Shown here: piece after piece, positions 52,625 through 62,187 of the stretch
Numbering within the stretch: position 1 is the first letter of the stretch
Layout: each line of letters starts with the position of its first letter
Assembly: GCF_001021025.1 (NCBI RefSeq)
Contig: NZ_CP011541.1
Location: forward strand, 1,798,001 to 1,862,000
Source: Corynebacterium epidermidicanis
GTDB taxonomy: Bacteria > Actinomycetota > Actinomycetes > Mycobacteriales > Mycobacteriaceae
DNA length: 64,000 bases
Direction: 5' to 3'
Position numbers and translations under genes: made by a program
Notes under the pieces: model-generated
What the model was told of the DNA's origin: nothing
Seen by the model: the letters and a program-made list of their open reading frames with translations, nothing else
Databases searched by the model: none

Positions 52625-54676
52625 ATGAATCGGTCAACTGGAATTATCGCGTCCCTGTGCGTCTTCGGCTTGAGCTCGACCATGCCGACGCTCCTTCCAA
52701 CAGCCTATGCCGCAAGCGCCTTTTCGACGCCCGCCTCGCCAACAGCAGGAACACAGCCGTTGCTCCTGGCAGAAGCCCCGCAGCAATACCAGCAGACCGT
52801 GACAGACAATGCTGGGGTGCTCACTGCAGATCAGCGCTCTGATTTGGAAGACAAGATCAAGACGCTGCAAAAGGAAAAGCAGATCAAGGTTTACGTGGTC
52901 TTTGCCCAGGACTTCTCCGGACTCGACGGCCCTACCTGGGCGCAGCAAGCTCGGGCGAAGAACAGCGGCCCCAACGTGATCGTGTTCGGCGTGTCGCCCG
53001 CGACCAGTGACTACGGCATTTCCTACGGCTCAAACATTCAACAGTCAGATCAAAAGCGCATCGATAAGGCCGCCTACGACAAGCTGGTGGACCGTGATTT
53101 TGCAGGCGCTGCCAGCGCTGTCATTGCTGCTGCCGGTGGGAAGTCCAGCGGAGGTGGTTCCACGAGCTCGCCAAGTGCGCCCAGTGGCTCCTCCTTGGGC
53201 TGGCTGGGCGCTGGTGCCGCCGGAATTGCCGCGGTAGGTGGAGGCGCGTGGGTTGCTTCTCGACGTCGCAAGAAAACGATGACAGCAGACGCCAAGGCAA
53301 TCGATCCGGCCGATACCAATAGTCTGCTTCGTCTTCCTACCGACGTGCTGTATACCCGCGCCCATGAACAGCTGGTCGAAGTGGATGAATCTATCCGCCG
53401 TGGCCGGGAGGAACTCGATGTGGCTATCGCGGAGTTCGGCGCCGAGCGCACTCGCTCCTTTACACGCGCAATGAATAATGCCAACTCCACTATGCAAAAG
53501 GCATTTGCACTGCGTCAGCGCTTGGACGACTCCATCCCGGAAAGCGAACAGGAACGTCGCGCGATGCTCTTGGAGATCATCTCCAGCTGTGGTGTTGCGC
53601 AAGAGGAAATCACCAAAGAATCGGCTGCGTTCGCGCAGATGCGCGACCTGCTCATCAACGCCTCCACCAAGATCGATGAACTCACACGTTCCCTCATCGA
53701 TCTGCGCACCCGCCTGCCTCAGGCTGAAATCACCTTGAGCGAGCTGCACACTCGTCATTCTGCCGACGTGCTCACCTCAATTGCGGACAATATCGCACTT
53801 GCGACCGCTAGTATCGACGAAGCCGAAAAGTCCCTCGAGGCCGCGCGCTCGGTGTCGCAACTTCCGGCCGGCCAGCAAGGTTCACTCATCGACGACCTTC
53901 GGCGCACCGAAATCGCAGTACAAAAAGCCGACAAGCTTCTTAGCGGCGTCGAACATGCCGATGACAACATTGCGACCGCCAAGGCCCGCTTGGACGCGCT
54001 GATCGAGGAAATCAAGCAGGAGATCAACGAATCTACCACCTTGAAAGCTCACGGGCAGAGCTCCGGAGTAGCCACTGACTGGAACGCGCTCGACGCAGCC
54101 GTAACAAAGGGGCAGGCAGCACTAGCCCAGGCACAACAAACCGCGGAATCAGATCCGCTCGGTGCGTTTTCGATGCTCACGGAGGTCGATGCTGCGCTCG
54201 ATGAACAGCTTGACAAGCTGCGCCAACGTGCGGCCGATCAAGATCGCGCGCTGAGTGTCTTCGACAACACCTTGCAATCGGCCTTCGCTGCAATTCAAGG
54301 CGCCGAAGACCTCATCGCCACTCGCGGGCGAGTAGTGGGTGCCCAGGCTCGTACCCAGTTGGCGGATGCTAAGCGTCTCTACGCTCAAGCGCAGCTAGCG
54401 CGCACCTCGGACACCCGCGGTGGAATCGAGGCAGCCCGACAAGCTCTCACTGCGGCGCAACGCGCGGCTGCATCTGCGCAGCATGACATCGAGGATTACC
54501 AGCGTCGCCAAAACTACTCCGGTGGTGGCAGCGGTGGCATTGTCACCGGCATGTTGATCAACGAGATCATCAATTCCGGGCTGCGGGGTGGTTTCGGCGG
54601 CGGAGGCTTCGGTGGTTTCGGCGGCGGAGGCTTCGGTGGTGGAGGCGGTGGCGGGGTCTCCGGCGGAAAGTTCTAG
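52625..54676 (+). CDS. TPM-domain membrane protein with coiled coils and Gly-rich tail
   Basis: The 683-aa protein starts with a signal peptide (residues 1-33, SLCVFGLSSTMPTLLPTAYA), then a TPM domain (about 55-190, VTDNAGVLTADQRSDLEDKI and VFGVSPATSDYGISYGSNIQ) thought to sit outside the membrane. A transmembrane helix follows (LGWLGAGAAGIAAVGGGAWV), then a long cytoplasmic region with predicted coiled coils, and finally a Gly/Phe tail of repeats such as GGGFGGFGGGG. It corresponds to the Rv2345-like family; the function of TPM proteins in actinobacteria is not settled. ATG 52625 is the start that gives the signal peptide. Confidence 0.85.
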   Translation: MNRSTGIIASLCVFGLSSTMPTLLPTAYAASAFSTPASPTAGTQPLLLAEAPQQYQQTVTDNAGVLTADQRSDLEDKIKTLQKEKQIKVYVVFAQDFSGLDGPTWAQQARAKNSGPNVIVFGVSPATSDYGISYGSNIQQSDQKRIDKAAYDKLVDRDFAGAASAVIAAAGGKSSGGGSTSSPSAPSGSSLGWLGAGAAGIAAVGGGAWVASRRRKKTMTADAKAIDPADTNSLLRLPTDVLYTRAHEQLVEVDESIRRGREELDVAIAEFGAERTRSFTRAMNNANSTMQKAFALRQRLDDSIPESEQERRAMLLEIISSCGVAQEEITKESAAFAQMRDLLINASTKIDELTRSLIDLRTRLPQAEITLSELHTRHSADVLTSIADNIALATASIDEAEKSLEAARSVSQLPAGQQGSLIDDLRRTEIAVQKADKLLSGVEHADDNIATAKARLDALIEEIKQEINESTTLKAHGQSSGVATDWNALDAAVTKGQAALAQAQQTAESDPLGAFSMLTEVDAALDEQLDKLRQRAADQDRALSVFDNTLQSAFAAIQGAEDLIATRGRVVGAQARTQLADAKRLYAQAQLARTSDTRGGIEAARQALTAAQRAAASAQHDIEDYQRRQNYSGGGSGGIVTGMLINEIINSGLRGGFGGGGFGGFGGGGFGGGGGGGVSGGKF

Positions 54677-54708
54677 CGACCCCCGCCCCACCTGGGGCCG
54701 TGGCTAGG

Positions 54709-55149
54709 CTAAAACTTGGGTCTGCGAACTGGTGAATCTACCAACACACAGGCCCAAGATAGGAAAACCGCGTCTAGGTCTGGGAGTTCTTCGGCGTATT
54801 GTTCGCCGACAACTTGTACTTTCCCTGAGATCAGCGGGCGGATCCTTGCCATAGGCCCCTGGGCACCATAGATCATGCGTTCTTTGCGCCACAGCGATAG
54901 TCGTGGCAGGTCATAGGCGGCGCTGCCACATTGCGCAACCAATCTGCCCACTGTCATCCCTCGCTGATGGACGGTAAATACCCTTCCATCTGAGGAAGTC
55001 GCCCGCGCCCGAAACACCATTGTTCCGGGCGTGGACTCTATGAGGAGCCTTTCCCCATTCGTGTGAATAACGTCGGAACGCACTTGGGCGATGAGCCCAC
55101 CCAATTCGTCACGAAGCTCGTTGCCCGTCCAAGTCCAGATCGTGGCCAT
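54709..55149 (-). CDS. Unknown protein, weakly similar to its neighbour
   Basis: A 146-aa protein starting MATIWTWTGNELRDELGGLI. It has no recognised motif. The end (LPDLDAVFLSWACVLVDSPV) resembles the end of the next gene's product (EDSEKVFLAWVARIALEEK), so the two may be divergent paralogues. GGGAG lies upstream of ATG 55149. It lies 21 bp downstream of that neighbour on the same strand, so the two are probably co-transcribed. Confidence 0.65.
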   Translation of the reverse strand: MATIWTWTGNELRDELGGLIAQVRSDVIHTNGERLLIESTPGTMVFRARATSSDGRVFTVHQRGMTVGRLVAQCGSAAYDLPRLSLWRKERMIYGAQGPMARIRPLISGKVQVVGEQYAEELPDLDAVFLSWACVLVDSPVRRPKF

Positions 55150-55170
55150 CGTGCGTTCTCCCATACAGCA

Positions 55171-55692
55171 CTAAAACAGGAACACCAGCAGCGAAAACAC
55201 GGACAAAATCAGTAGGGAGATCGATAGGATCCAGTTGGTGGCGACCATCTTCTCCTCCAACGCGATCCGTGCAACCCAGGCCAAGAATACCTTTTCGGAA
55301 TCTTCCAACTCCGCGTCCGGCTCCAGTTCGACGCTCACCCGGCGTACCCCATGGTTCGCCCCGGTGAATTGGCCCAGCTTGACGTCGTTTTCATCCAGGA
55401 TCCAGTCAGTCTTTTGCTCGTTGATCAGATCAATATCGCGCAGGTTGACGTTGGTGTTGATTTCCTTGGACTGTTTGAACGGCTTTGCTGAACGAGCCTC
55501 GTAAGTCACGTGCGCATTGCTCGCGCGCGCACAGTCAGCTTCCCGCTCGAATCTCCATTCCTCGTCGCCGATGACCGCTCGTGCGCTACCGTCTTCCTTT
55601 TCCACAAAGTCGGTGAGCACCCGGGCGTCGTCAAGCACCTGCATAACGACGCCCGCGTCGGTCTTTTGTCGGGTTGACCAGCTCAGTGTCAC
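55171..55692 (-). CDS. Unknown protein with C-terminal membrane anchor
   Basis: The 173-aa protein has a soluble acidic part with beta-like stretches (ARAVIGDEEWRFEREADC) and ends in a single hydrophobic helix (TNWILSISLLILSVFSLLVF), so it is probably tail-anchored. It is followed within 21 bp by the weakly similar gene at 54709. It lies 2 bp downstream of the glyS stop and may be co-transcribed with it. Function unknown. Confidence 0.7.
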   Translation of the reverse strand: MTLSWSTRQKTDAGVVMQVLDDARVLTDFVEKEDGSARAVIGDEEWRFEREADCARASNAHVTYEARSAKPFKQSKEINTNVNLRDIDLINEQKTDWILDENDVKLGQFTGANHGVRRVSVELEPDAELEDSEKVFLAWVARIALEEKMVATNWILSISLLILSVFSLLVFLF

Positions 55693-55694
55693 AA

Positions 55695-57074
55695 CTATGC
55701 CCCGATGAGTCGCTGGGCGAGGTATGCCTGTAGCTCGGCCAGTGGCACGCGCTCCTGCTCCATCGTGTCGCGTTCGCGCACGGTGACGGCCTGGTCTTCG
55801 AGCGAATCGAAGTCGAAGGTGACACAGAACGGAGTACCGATCTCATCTTGACGGCGGTAGCGGCGACCGATGGCACCGGAGGTATCGAAATCGACGTTCC
55901 ACAGCTGACGCAGTTCGCGAGCCAGCTTCTGTGCCGGCTCGGTGAGCTCAGGCTTCTTAGACAACGGCAGCACCGCAACCTTAACCGGCGCCAGGCGTCG
56001 GTCCAGCTTAAGCACCACGCGCTTATCCACCCCACCCTTAGCGTTCGGAGCTTCGTCCTCGGTGTAGGCATCAATCAGGAACGCCATCATGGAGCGGGTC
56101 AGACCAAAGGAAGGCTCGATCACGTATGGATGGTACTTTTCACCAGTGACCTGGTCGAAGTACTTCATTTCCTCCACCGAATGCTCAGTGTGCTGAGAGA
56201 GGTCGTAATCGGTGCGGTTGGCCACACCCATCAGCTCGCCCCACTCGTTGCCGGTGAAACCGAAACGGTATTCGAAGTCGATGGTGCGGTCCGAGTAGTG
56301 TGCGCGGTCATCGGCAGGGACGTCGAACTGGCGCAGGTTCTCCGGCTTAATGCCAAGGTCAATGAACCAGTTCCAGCAGTCGGTGACCCACTCGTCGAAC
56401 TTTGCCTCCACCTCCGATGGGTGCACGAAGTACTCGATTTCCATCTGTTCGAACTCGCGGGTGCGGAAGATGAAGTTACCTGGGGTGATCTCGTTGCGGA
56501 ACGCCTTGCCCAGCTGACCAATGCCGAATGGAGGCTTCATGCGCGCGGAGTTCATCACGTTTTTGAAGTTGATGAAAATACCTTGCGCGGTCTCCGGGCG
56601 CAGGTAGGCCAGGCCTTCCTTATCGTCCACGGCCCCGAGATAGGTCTTCATCAGTCCGGAGAACATCTTTGGTTCGGTCCAGTTGCCAGGCTGGCCGGTT
56701 TCTGGATCGGGGATGTCTGCCAGACCGTTTGCCGGCGGGTGTCCGTGCTTAGCTTCGTAAGCTTCGATGAGGTGGTCAGCGCGGTAGCGCTTGTGCGTAT
56801 GCAACGATTCCACAAGTGGATCCGTAAAAGTTTCCACGTGTCCAGAGGCTTCCCACACCTGACGAGGGAGAATGACGGAGGAATCCAGGCCCACGACATC
56901 GTCGCGACCTTGGACGAAGGTGCGCCACCACTGGCGTTTGATGTTCTCCTTCAGTTCCACGCCCAAGGGACCGTAGTCCCAGGCCGAACGCGTACCACCG
57001 TAGATTTCTCCACATGGGTAGACCAGTCCGCGACGCTTCGCGAGGTTTACTACTTGATCAATGACGGAAGCCAC
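55695..57074 (-). CDS. glyS: Glycyl-tRNA synthetase (class II, alpha2 type)
   Basis: The enzyme charges tRNA-Gly. The 459-aa length and [60 protein letters not shown] and [20 protein letters not shown] (class II motif 2) identify the homodimeric type. The C-terminal anticodon-binding part has [20 protein letters not shown] and [20 protein letters not shown]. It keeps the GlyS-ArsR-Zur order known from mycobacteria. Confidence 0.97.
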   Translation of the reverse strand: MASVIDQVVNLAKRRGLVYPCGEIYGGTRSAWDYGPLGVELKENIKRQWWRTFVQGRDDVVGLDSSVILPRQVWEASGHVETFTDPLVESLHTHKRYRADHLIEAYEAKHGHPPANGLADIPDPETGQPGNWTEPKMFSGLMKTYLGAVDDKEGLAYLRPETAQGIFINFKNVMNSARMKPPFGIGQLGKAFRNEITPGNFIFRTREFEQMEIEYFVHPSEVEAKFDEWVTDCWNWFIDLGIKPENLRQFDVPADDRAHYSDRTIDFEYRFGFTGNEWGELMGVANRTDYDLSQHTEHSVEEMKYFDQVTGEKYHPYVIEPSFGLTRSMMAFLIDAYTEDEAPNAKGGVDKRVVLKLDRRLAPVKVAVLPLSKKPELTEPAQKLARELRQLWNVDFDTSGAIGRRYRRQDEIGTPFCVTFDFDSLEDQAVTVRERDTMEQERVPLAELQAYLAQRLIGA

Positions 57075-57291
57075 AGCTCTCCTTGCAGTTATCGCACCAA
57101 GTCACCTGCCGAGTGTGCGCCCCAGCCACATTCCGGCAATGAACGGGCGGATCACGCTCCACTTCTCGCAGCTTGACGCAAGAAAGATGTTTCCCGACTG
57201 GCTGCCGGGCGTACTTATCCCCTTAGTTTAGCTAACTGTGTCCAACGCCCCTTTCATAGCCATTGACCAGCAACATCACCCAGACATAACG

Positions 57292-57300
57292 TAATCATTA
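57292..57300. promoter_or_regulatory. Candidate ArsR/SmtB operator
   Basis: The inverted repeat TAATCATTA lies about 25 bp upstream of the ArsR-family start in the sequence CATAACGTAATCATTAGC, the sort of AT-rich dyad bound by SmtB/ArsR regulators. It could be the autoregulatory operator, but the match is short. Confidence 0.4.
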
Positions 57301-57325
57301 GCGGCTTTGAATAAAAGGAGTCATC

Positions 57326-57628
57326 ATGGCACAACCCCCAAACTATGACGGGGCCGCAATCCTCATGCGCGCCCTCGATTCAAAAGTCAGAATGCGCATA
57401 TTGCACCTGCTTCAGGAGCGGACCCGCTGCGTGCATGAGCTCGTCGAACTTCTGGATTCGAGCCAACCCCTAGTCAGCCAACACCTGCGCGTGCTCAAAA
57501 ACGCCGGGCTTGTCGACGCCGATAGGCGCGGCCGCGAGATGTACTACTCCCTTTCACGGACCGATGTCATCCCTATTTTGGACGCAGCAATAGCCCTCAT
57601 GCAGGCGAATACGAAAACACTTGTCTAA
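57326..57628 (+). CDS. ArsR/SmtB-family metal-sensing regulator
   Basis: The 100-aa winged-helix protein has the ArsR recognition helix segment RTRCVHELVELLDSSQPLVS and QHLRVLKNAGLVDADRRGRE. It is the counterpart of the SmtB-like gene (Rv2358) that precedes zur in mycobacteria, where it responds to zinc. The classical ELCVCDL motif is reduced to RCVHELVEL, and the alpha-5 D-x-H site is not obvious, so the metal ligand set is uncertain. AAGGAG precedes the ATG. The zur gene follows 50 bp downstream, probably in one transcript. Confidence 0.9.
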   Translation: MAQPPNYDGAAILMRALDSKVRMRILHLLQERTRCVHELVELLDSSQPLVSQHLRVLKNAGLVDADRRGREMYYSLSRTDVIPILDAAIALMQANTKTLV

Positions 57629-57630
57629 TC

Positions 57631-57662
57631 GTGGTATTTTGTTAATGAAAATCCATTACCAC
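57631..57662. promoter_or_regulatory. Palindromic element between ArsR gene and zur, likely Zur site
   Basis: The stretch GTGGTATTTTGTTAATGAAA followed by ATCCATTACCAC has outer arms GTGGTA/TACCAC and inner arms TAATG/CATTA. The inner TAATGAAAATCCATTA resembles a Fur/Zur-type box. Its position right before zur suggests feedback control. I did not verify a match to a defined consensus. Confidence 0.5.
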
Positions 57663-57677
57663 GAAACCAGGTGAAAA

Positions 57678-58088
57678 ATGACTAAAGATACCATGCCTAA
57701 GCTCGGACAACGCTCGACCCGTCAACGTGCCGCCGTAGTAGAAGTGCTGCGCGATATTGACACATTTTCCTCGGCAAAAATGATCCACCACGAGCTGGTT
57801 GAGCGCAAGTACAAGGTTGGCCTCACCACGGTGTACCGCACGCTGCAATCTTTAGTGGACATCAACGCGGTGGACGTACTACACATGGCGAACGGTGAAT
57901 CCCTATACCGTCGCTGTGAATCTAGTGAGCACCACCACCACTTGGTCTGCACCAATTGCGGTAACACCGTCGAAATTAGTGGCAAGGTCGTAGAAACCTG
58001 GGCTGATAACACCGCGAAGGAACACAACTTCCAGATCTCCGGTCACACCGCCGAAATCTTTGGCTTGTGCTCCAACTGCCACGAATAG
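57678..58088 (+). CDS. zur: Zinc uptake regulator Zur (Fur family)
   Basis: The 136-aa protein represses zinc-uptake genes when zinc is plentiful. It shows the Fur family DNA-binding helix (LGQRSTRQRAAVVEVLRDID, then KVGLTTVYRTLQSLVDINAV), the metal site RRCESSEHHHHLVCTNCGNT with CxxC zinc ligands, and the C-terminal LCSNCHE with a second CxxC. It corresponds to FurB/Zur of mycobacteria and C. glutamicum. A hairpin terminator follows 15 bp after the stop. Confidence 0.94.
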   Translation: MTKDTMPKLGQRSTRQRAAVVEVLRDIDTFSSAKMIHHELVERKYKVGLTTVYRTLQSLVDINAVDVLHMANGESLYRRCESSEHHHHLVCTNCGNTVEISGKVVETWADNTAKEHNFQISGHTAEIFGLCSNCHE

Positions 58089-58103
58089 ACACCAAAGCCC
58101 TCG

Positions 58104-58129
58104 GCCACCTTGCTCCTTTGCAAGGTGGC
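58104..58129 (+). terminator. Terminator of zur
   Basis: A 10-bp perfect stem (GCCACCTTGC, 58104-58113, with GCAAGGTGGC, 58120-58129) and 6-nt loop, followed by TTTGT. It ends the ArsR-zur transcript. Confidence 0.8.
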
Positions 58130-58149
58130 TTTGTACATCTCGGAAATCT

Positions 58150-58712
58150 AGTTAAGTAAATGAAAGTGTGTCCCGAAGTCGTGATACCCCAGTTCAAGCA
58201 CACTAGATCCGGGTTGTGTTGTTCCTGCAGGTTACGTTTGATACCGCGTCTTGTGCTCGCGACGGGGTGTTGGTGTTCGAAACCGCCCCTCCTGCGCAGT
58301 GTGCGCTGGACCGGTGAAGAAAAGTTTGTGTTGCAGCGATGAGACTTGTGGCGCTTCTACCAGTCGACTCAAAGAATGCCCGCTTGTACCACGTGCTGCG
58401 ATCTCCTCAGGAGCAGGTGTCACTTCTGGGGATACGGCGCGATTAGATGAGTCGCCGTTTTAACCAAACCGCAGGAACAGGTTGACCAGCTCACTCGCGA
58501 CCACGCTTTGCTGGCTGGGCGCAGGTTGCTTTATGTATCCCAGTTTTCGGGTGGTGCTTCGTGGTTCTTGTGGTTCTGTCTGAGGCTGCACAAGTGCTGT
58601 TCAGTACTTCCGAAGTAGGAGTACTACCACGGAAGTACGACCTAGCACTTGTGTAGCAGATTCGCACCGCCGCCGACAACATGCAAACAAGACACATCTC
58701 GTTGCTGATCCC
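58150..58712. repeat. Dispersed palindromic repeat, copy C (longest)
   Basis: The left end (AGTTAAGTAAATGAAAGTGT then GTCCCG, from 58150) matches the left end of copies A and B; the right end (from about 58660) matches their right third (gcaccgccg-ccgacaaca, then acacatc) but the terminal repeat is degraded. The centre has three nested hairpins: GCTGCACAAGTGCT (58585-58598) with 58644-58657, GTACTTCCG (58604-58612) with 58630-58638, and a small inner stem. The 400 bp to the left of them contain no gene I can support. Confidence 0.65.
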
Positions 58713-58720
58713 GAAGGCGA

Positions 58721-59791
58721 TCAACTCACTGAGGTCCCAAAAAGCATGCCTAACGCATACGTCACCCCGGCTGCCCCCAAACCAATCGCCAGCTGACGAA
58801 GTGCCCTACGCAGCGGCGGGGCACCTGAAAGAACGCCCACAATGCCGCCCGTAAGCATTAAGGCAATACCTACCAACACGCAAGCAAGGATGGTGGCAGC
58901 CGAAGTAGAAAGCCACAAGAACGGCAAAATTGGGATCAGGGCGCCGGAGGCAAAAAAGAGAAACGATGACCACGCCGCAGCAAAACCGGAACCCACCACT
59001 TCATTGTTAGCGCCCCCAAAGCTATCTTGAGCTGCAGGATGTTCAAAGTGGCTCAGCACAGTTCGGGCACGAGACCTTGCCTCCTCCGCAGACATTCCCC
59101 GCGCGCGGTAGACCAACTCGAGCTCGTTGGCGTTGACATCAAGCTGCGGAATCGCCGCTGCGGTGTCGGGGTTGGGGGTAGAGGCGTCGAGAAGCTCGCG
59201 CTGGGAGGAAACCGAAACATACTCCCCTGCTCCCATGGAAAGCGCGCCGGCGAGCAAACCAGAAAATCCAGTGAGCAAAATGAAGTGGTTAGAAACTCCG
59301 GACCCGGCGATGCCCAAGACCAGGGCGAGATTCGAAACCAAGCCGTCGTTCATGCCGAACACCGCTGCGCGGAAATTGCCGGACATTTGCTCACGCCCGC
59401 GGGCAGCCAGGCCGCGAACAACCTCGGCATGGATCCGTTCGTCGGCGGACATCTGCGCAGTGGCATCGGCATCCGACAAATACGGGGAACGTGATTCCGC
59501 GGACTGCATCAACGCCAGGGCGAACACCGAACCAAAGTGACGGGCAAAAAAGCCCTTAACCTGTGTGGAAATATCGGGTGCAATACTGCGTGCTTCCGGG
59601 CCGAGGAGCCGCAACCAGTGTTGCTCGTGGCGGGACTCGGCCTCAGCAATCGCTAACAAGATCTCGCGTTCTTCACCTTCTTTGCGGGAAGCGAGCGCCC
59701 GATACACGTCCGCCTCGGCGCGCTCATTGGCTAGGTGCTTGCGCCAGCGCTTGATCTGAGCTTTGGTGGGTTGTTCCCAATCGGAACTCAC
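58721..59791 (-). CDS. Ferritin-like/VIT1-CCC1 fusion iron or manganese transporter
   Basis: Residues 1-150 form a rubrerythrin/ferritin-like four-helix region: AEADVYRALASRKEGEEREI then EAESRHEQHW provides E-x-x-H iron ligands, and SADERIHAEV a second set. Residues about 150-356 are a VIT1/CCC1 transporter with NFRAAVFGMNDGLVSNLALV, the conserved LLTGFSGLLAGALSMGAGEY and a hydrophobic C terminus. Such fused proteins (MbfA-like) export iron or sequester it. The stop is 8 bp right of repeat copy C. The start lies 1 bp after the uppS stop, so it may belong to the uppS transcript. Confidence 0.92.
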   Translation of the reverse strand: MSSDWEQPTKAQIKRWRKHLANERAEADVYRALASRKEGEEREILLAIAEAESRHEQHWLRLLGPEARSIAPDISTQVKGFFARHFGSVFALALMQSAESRSPYLSDADATAQMSADERIHAEVVRGLAARGREQMSGNFRAAVFGMNDGLVSNLALVLGIAGSGVSNHFILLTGFSGLLAGALSMGAGEYVSVSSQRELLDASTPNPDTAAAIPQLDVNANELELVYRARGMSAEEARSRARTVLSHFEHPAAQDSFGGANNEVVGSGFAAAWSSFLFFASGALIPILPFLWLSTSAATILACVLVGIALMLTGGIVGVLSGAPPLRRALRQLAIGLGAAGVTYALGMLFGTSVS

Positions 59792-59792
59792 A

Positions 59793-60518
59793 CTATTTCA
59801 CCCCACCGAAACGCCGATCACGCTGGGCATATTCGAGGACAGCAGCGTAGAGGTCCTCCGGGGTGAAATCCGGGAACAGTTTGTCCTGGTACACCATTTC
59901 CGCGTAGGCCGACTGCCAGATTAGGAAGTTGGAGGTGCGCTTTTCACCCGAGGGTCGGAGGAAAAGATCTACGTCAGGCATATCGGGTTCATCGAGGAAC
60001 TGCGCGAAGCTCTTTTCCGTGATGTCTTCGGGACGCAACTGACCTGCAGCCGCCTGGCGGGCGATTTCGCGAGCTGCATCAACGATTTCAGCCCGGCCGC
60101 CGTAGTTCACGCACATGCCCAGCGTCATCCGGGTGTTGTTTTTGGTCAGCTCTTCGGCGGCTTCCAATTCCTTGATCACCGCACGCCACAGCCTTGGTTT
60201 GCGTCCCACCCAGCGCACCCGAACTCCCTTTTCGTTGAGCTGATCGCGCTGGCGACGCAACACGTCCCGGTTGAATCCCATGAGGAAACGCACTTCCTCC
60301 GCGGAGCGTCGCCAATTTTCCGTCGAAAAGGCGTAGGCGGATAGGTACGGGATTTCCAATTCGAGGCAGGCATCGATGACATCCATCAAGACCGCCTCGC
60401 CTCGCTTGTGGCCTTCGGTGCGTTTCCAGCCTCGCTCCTGGGCCCAACGGCCATTGCCGTCCATGACCAGAGCGATGTGGTTCGGGCGAAACTCTTTCGG
60501 GATGTTCGGTACAGTCAC
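59793..60518 (-). CDS. uppS: Isoprenyl (polyprenyl) diphosphate synthase, cis-type
   Basis: The enzyme extends isoprenyl diphosphates to make the lipid carrier for cell-wall precursors. Signature [20 protein letters not shown] with the catalytic Asp and [20 protein letters not shown], and the C-terminal [20 protein letters not shown], are diagnostic of UppS. The 241-aa length is normal. It lies 10 bp downstream of recO, in the conserved era-recO-uppS cluster. Confidence 0.95.
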   Translation of the reverse strand: MTVPNIPKEFRPNHIALVMDGNGRWAQERGWKRTEGHKRGEAVLMDVIDACLELEIPYLSAYAFSTENWRRSAEEVRFLMGFNRDVLRRQRDQLNEKGVRVRWVGRKPRLWRAVIKELEAAEELTKNNTRMTLGMCVNYGGRAEIVDAAREIARQAAAGQLRPEDITEKSFAQFLDEPDMPDVDLFLRPSGEKRTSNFLIWQSAYAEMVYQDKLFPDFTPEDLYAAVLEYAQRDRRFGGVK

Positions 60519-60528
60519 CCCGACTATC

Positions 60529-61260
60529 TTAGTGTGTCCAGCCAGCGTCGACGAAGTCTAGGGAACCCAATTTGCGCTCCAGATGCCACTGCAGATGCGC
60601 GCGCACCAATTGATGCGCGCTATTGCACACACTCTCCGGCGCAACTTCGGCACCTTCACCACCAACATGGGCAAGCAGCCACATCACGTGAAGTACTTCC
60701 GGGTCCACCTCAGCACAGCCGGAATAGTGACAGTTTCGGCAGAGTGCCCCACCGGCACCTGGGTGGAAAAGCTGATGGGGCCCGGGGGCATTGCAATGGG
60801 CACAGTCGAAGAGCTGTGGCGCCCAGCCTGCGGTCTCCATCGCTTGCAGCAAGAACGCGTCTAGCGCGAGGGTGGGACGCGTGGCTACTTGAATGTTTTT
60901 GAGGGCTTCCACAGCGGCGTCGAAAAGCTCGCCTCCGTCGATGCTGAGCCGCTCCGTGGCCTCCAACACCGCGCAGGCGGCAGTGTAATGCTCGTAGCGA
61001 TCGATGATGCCCGTACCGAAATACGCGACGGTGTCGGCGCCGGTGATGGTGTCTAAATTTCGGCCAGGATAGAGCTGCGCCTGTACCAAAACAAAAGGTT
61101 CAAGCCGAGAGCCAAACCGGGAACGCAACCGACGCACCCCTTTTGCCACTGCCCGCACGAGACCGGCCGGGGTCAGCAGCACGATGATGCGGTCGGCTTC
61201 GCCGAAGTCGTAGGTCCGCACCACTAATGCGCGGGTGGAATAACTGTGTGCTCTGGCCAC
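60529..61260 (-). CDS. recO: DNA repair protein RecO
   Basis: RecO loads RecA on single-stranded DNA with RecR. The 243-aa protein has an N-terminal OB-fold-like region ([20 protein letters not shown]) and a C-terminal zinc finger ([12 protein letters not shown] and [11 protein letters not shown]). It lies 18 bp downstream of era and 10 bp upstream of uppS on the same strand, all in one operon. Confidence 0.94.
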   Translation of the reverse strand: MARAHSYSTRALVVRTYDFGEADRIIVLLTPAGLVRAVAKGVRRLRSRFGSRLEPFVLVQAQLYPGRNLDTITGADTVAYFGTGIIDRYEHYTAACAVLEATERLSIDGGELFDAAVEALKNIQVATRPTLALDAFLLQAMETAGWAPQLFDCAHCNAPGPHQLFHPGAGGALCRNCHYSGCAEVDPEVLHVMWLLAHVGGEGAEVAPESVCNSAHQLVRAHLQWHLERKLGSLDFVDAGWTH

Positions 61261-61278
61261 TAGAAGTGTGTCACCACG

Positions 61279-62187
61279 CTAGAAGCCCAGGCGTCCCAGG
61301 GACTTCGGGTCGGACTGCCAGTTTTTGAGCACCTTGATCCGCAGATCCAGGTAGACGTTGCGGTCGAGCAGCTTACAGATTTCCAGGCGCGCGTTGTGGG
61401 TGATCCGCGACATGCGCCGACCATCTTTACCGATAAGAATGGTCTTTTGGCCAGGCCGCTCCACGTAGATTACTGCGTGCACCGTCAACCGGCCGGTTTC
61501 CTCATCCTCGAGCATCTCATCGACTTCGACCGCAACCGAGTGCGGCAGTTCATCTTTGAGGCCGGACAGGGCAGCTTCTCGGATCAGCTCGGAGATGCGC
61601 TTTTCGGTGTCATCGTCGGTGATGTGATCGTCTGGGTAGTACTTTGGCCCGAGCGGCAGGTAGGACGCCATGACGTCGACCAGCACATCGATCTGCTCAT
61701 CTTTCACCGCAGAGACCGGCACCACATCGGTGCCAAGCAATTCGTGGACCGCGATCAGCTGCGCACCCACTTCATCGCGGGAAACCTTGTCGATCTTGGT
61801 GACCACCCCAATGACCTGTGTTTTCGGCGCAGCGTTTCGGACTGCGTCTAAAATCCACCGGTCGCCCGGCCCAATCTTTTCATCGGCCGGAATCGTCAAC
61901 ACAATCAAGTCGACGTCAGAATACGTCTCTTTCACAATCTCATTCAGCCGCTCGCCCAGCAACGTCCGCGGGCGGTGCAGGCCAGGCGTATCGACGACGA
62001 CAATCTGGCAGTTTTCGCGGTGCACCAAACCACGGATCGGGTGACGCGTCGTCTCCGGCTGGTTGGCAGTAATCGCAATCTTCTCGCCAACCAGGGCGTT
62101 TGTCAGTGTGGACTTACCAGTATTCGGCCGGCCAACAAAACTAACGAAACCGGAACGAAAATTATCTTCGGTATATCCAAGTGTCAT
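61279..62187 (-). CDS. era: GTPase Era
   Basis: Era assists 30S ribosome maturation. The 302-aa protein shows G1 FVGRPNTGKSTLTN, G3 VVDTPGLH, G4 VTKIDK and the C-terminal KH domain with ILIGKDGRRMSRITHNARLE. It overlaps the CNNM gene upstream by 4 bp. Length is normal for Era. Confidence 0.96.
   Translation of the reverse strand: MTLGYTEDNFRSGFVSFVGRPNTGKSTLTNALVGEKIAITANQPETTRHPIRGLVHRENCQIVVVDTPGLHRPRTLLGERLNEIVKETYSDVDLIVLTIPADEKIGPGDRWILDAVRNAAPKTQVIGVVTKIDKVSRDEVGAQLIAVHELLGTDVVPVSAVKDEQIDVLVDVMASYLPLGPKYYPDDHITDDDTEKRISELIREAALSGLKDELPHSVAVEVDEMLEDEETGRLTVHAVIYVERPGQKTILIGKDGRRMSRITHNARLEICKLLDRNVYLDLRIKVLKNWQSDPKSLGRLGF

Noticed and set aside
55848..57176. Plus-strand frame of 442 codons opposite glyS
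   Set aside because: Perfect antisense shadow of glyS, whose motifs are complete.
58251..58463. 70-codon frame within repeat copy C
   Set aside because: No ribosome site and no protein-like pattern; lies in a decayed repetitive stretch.
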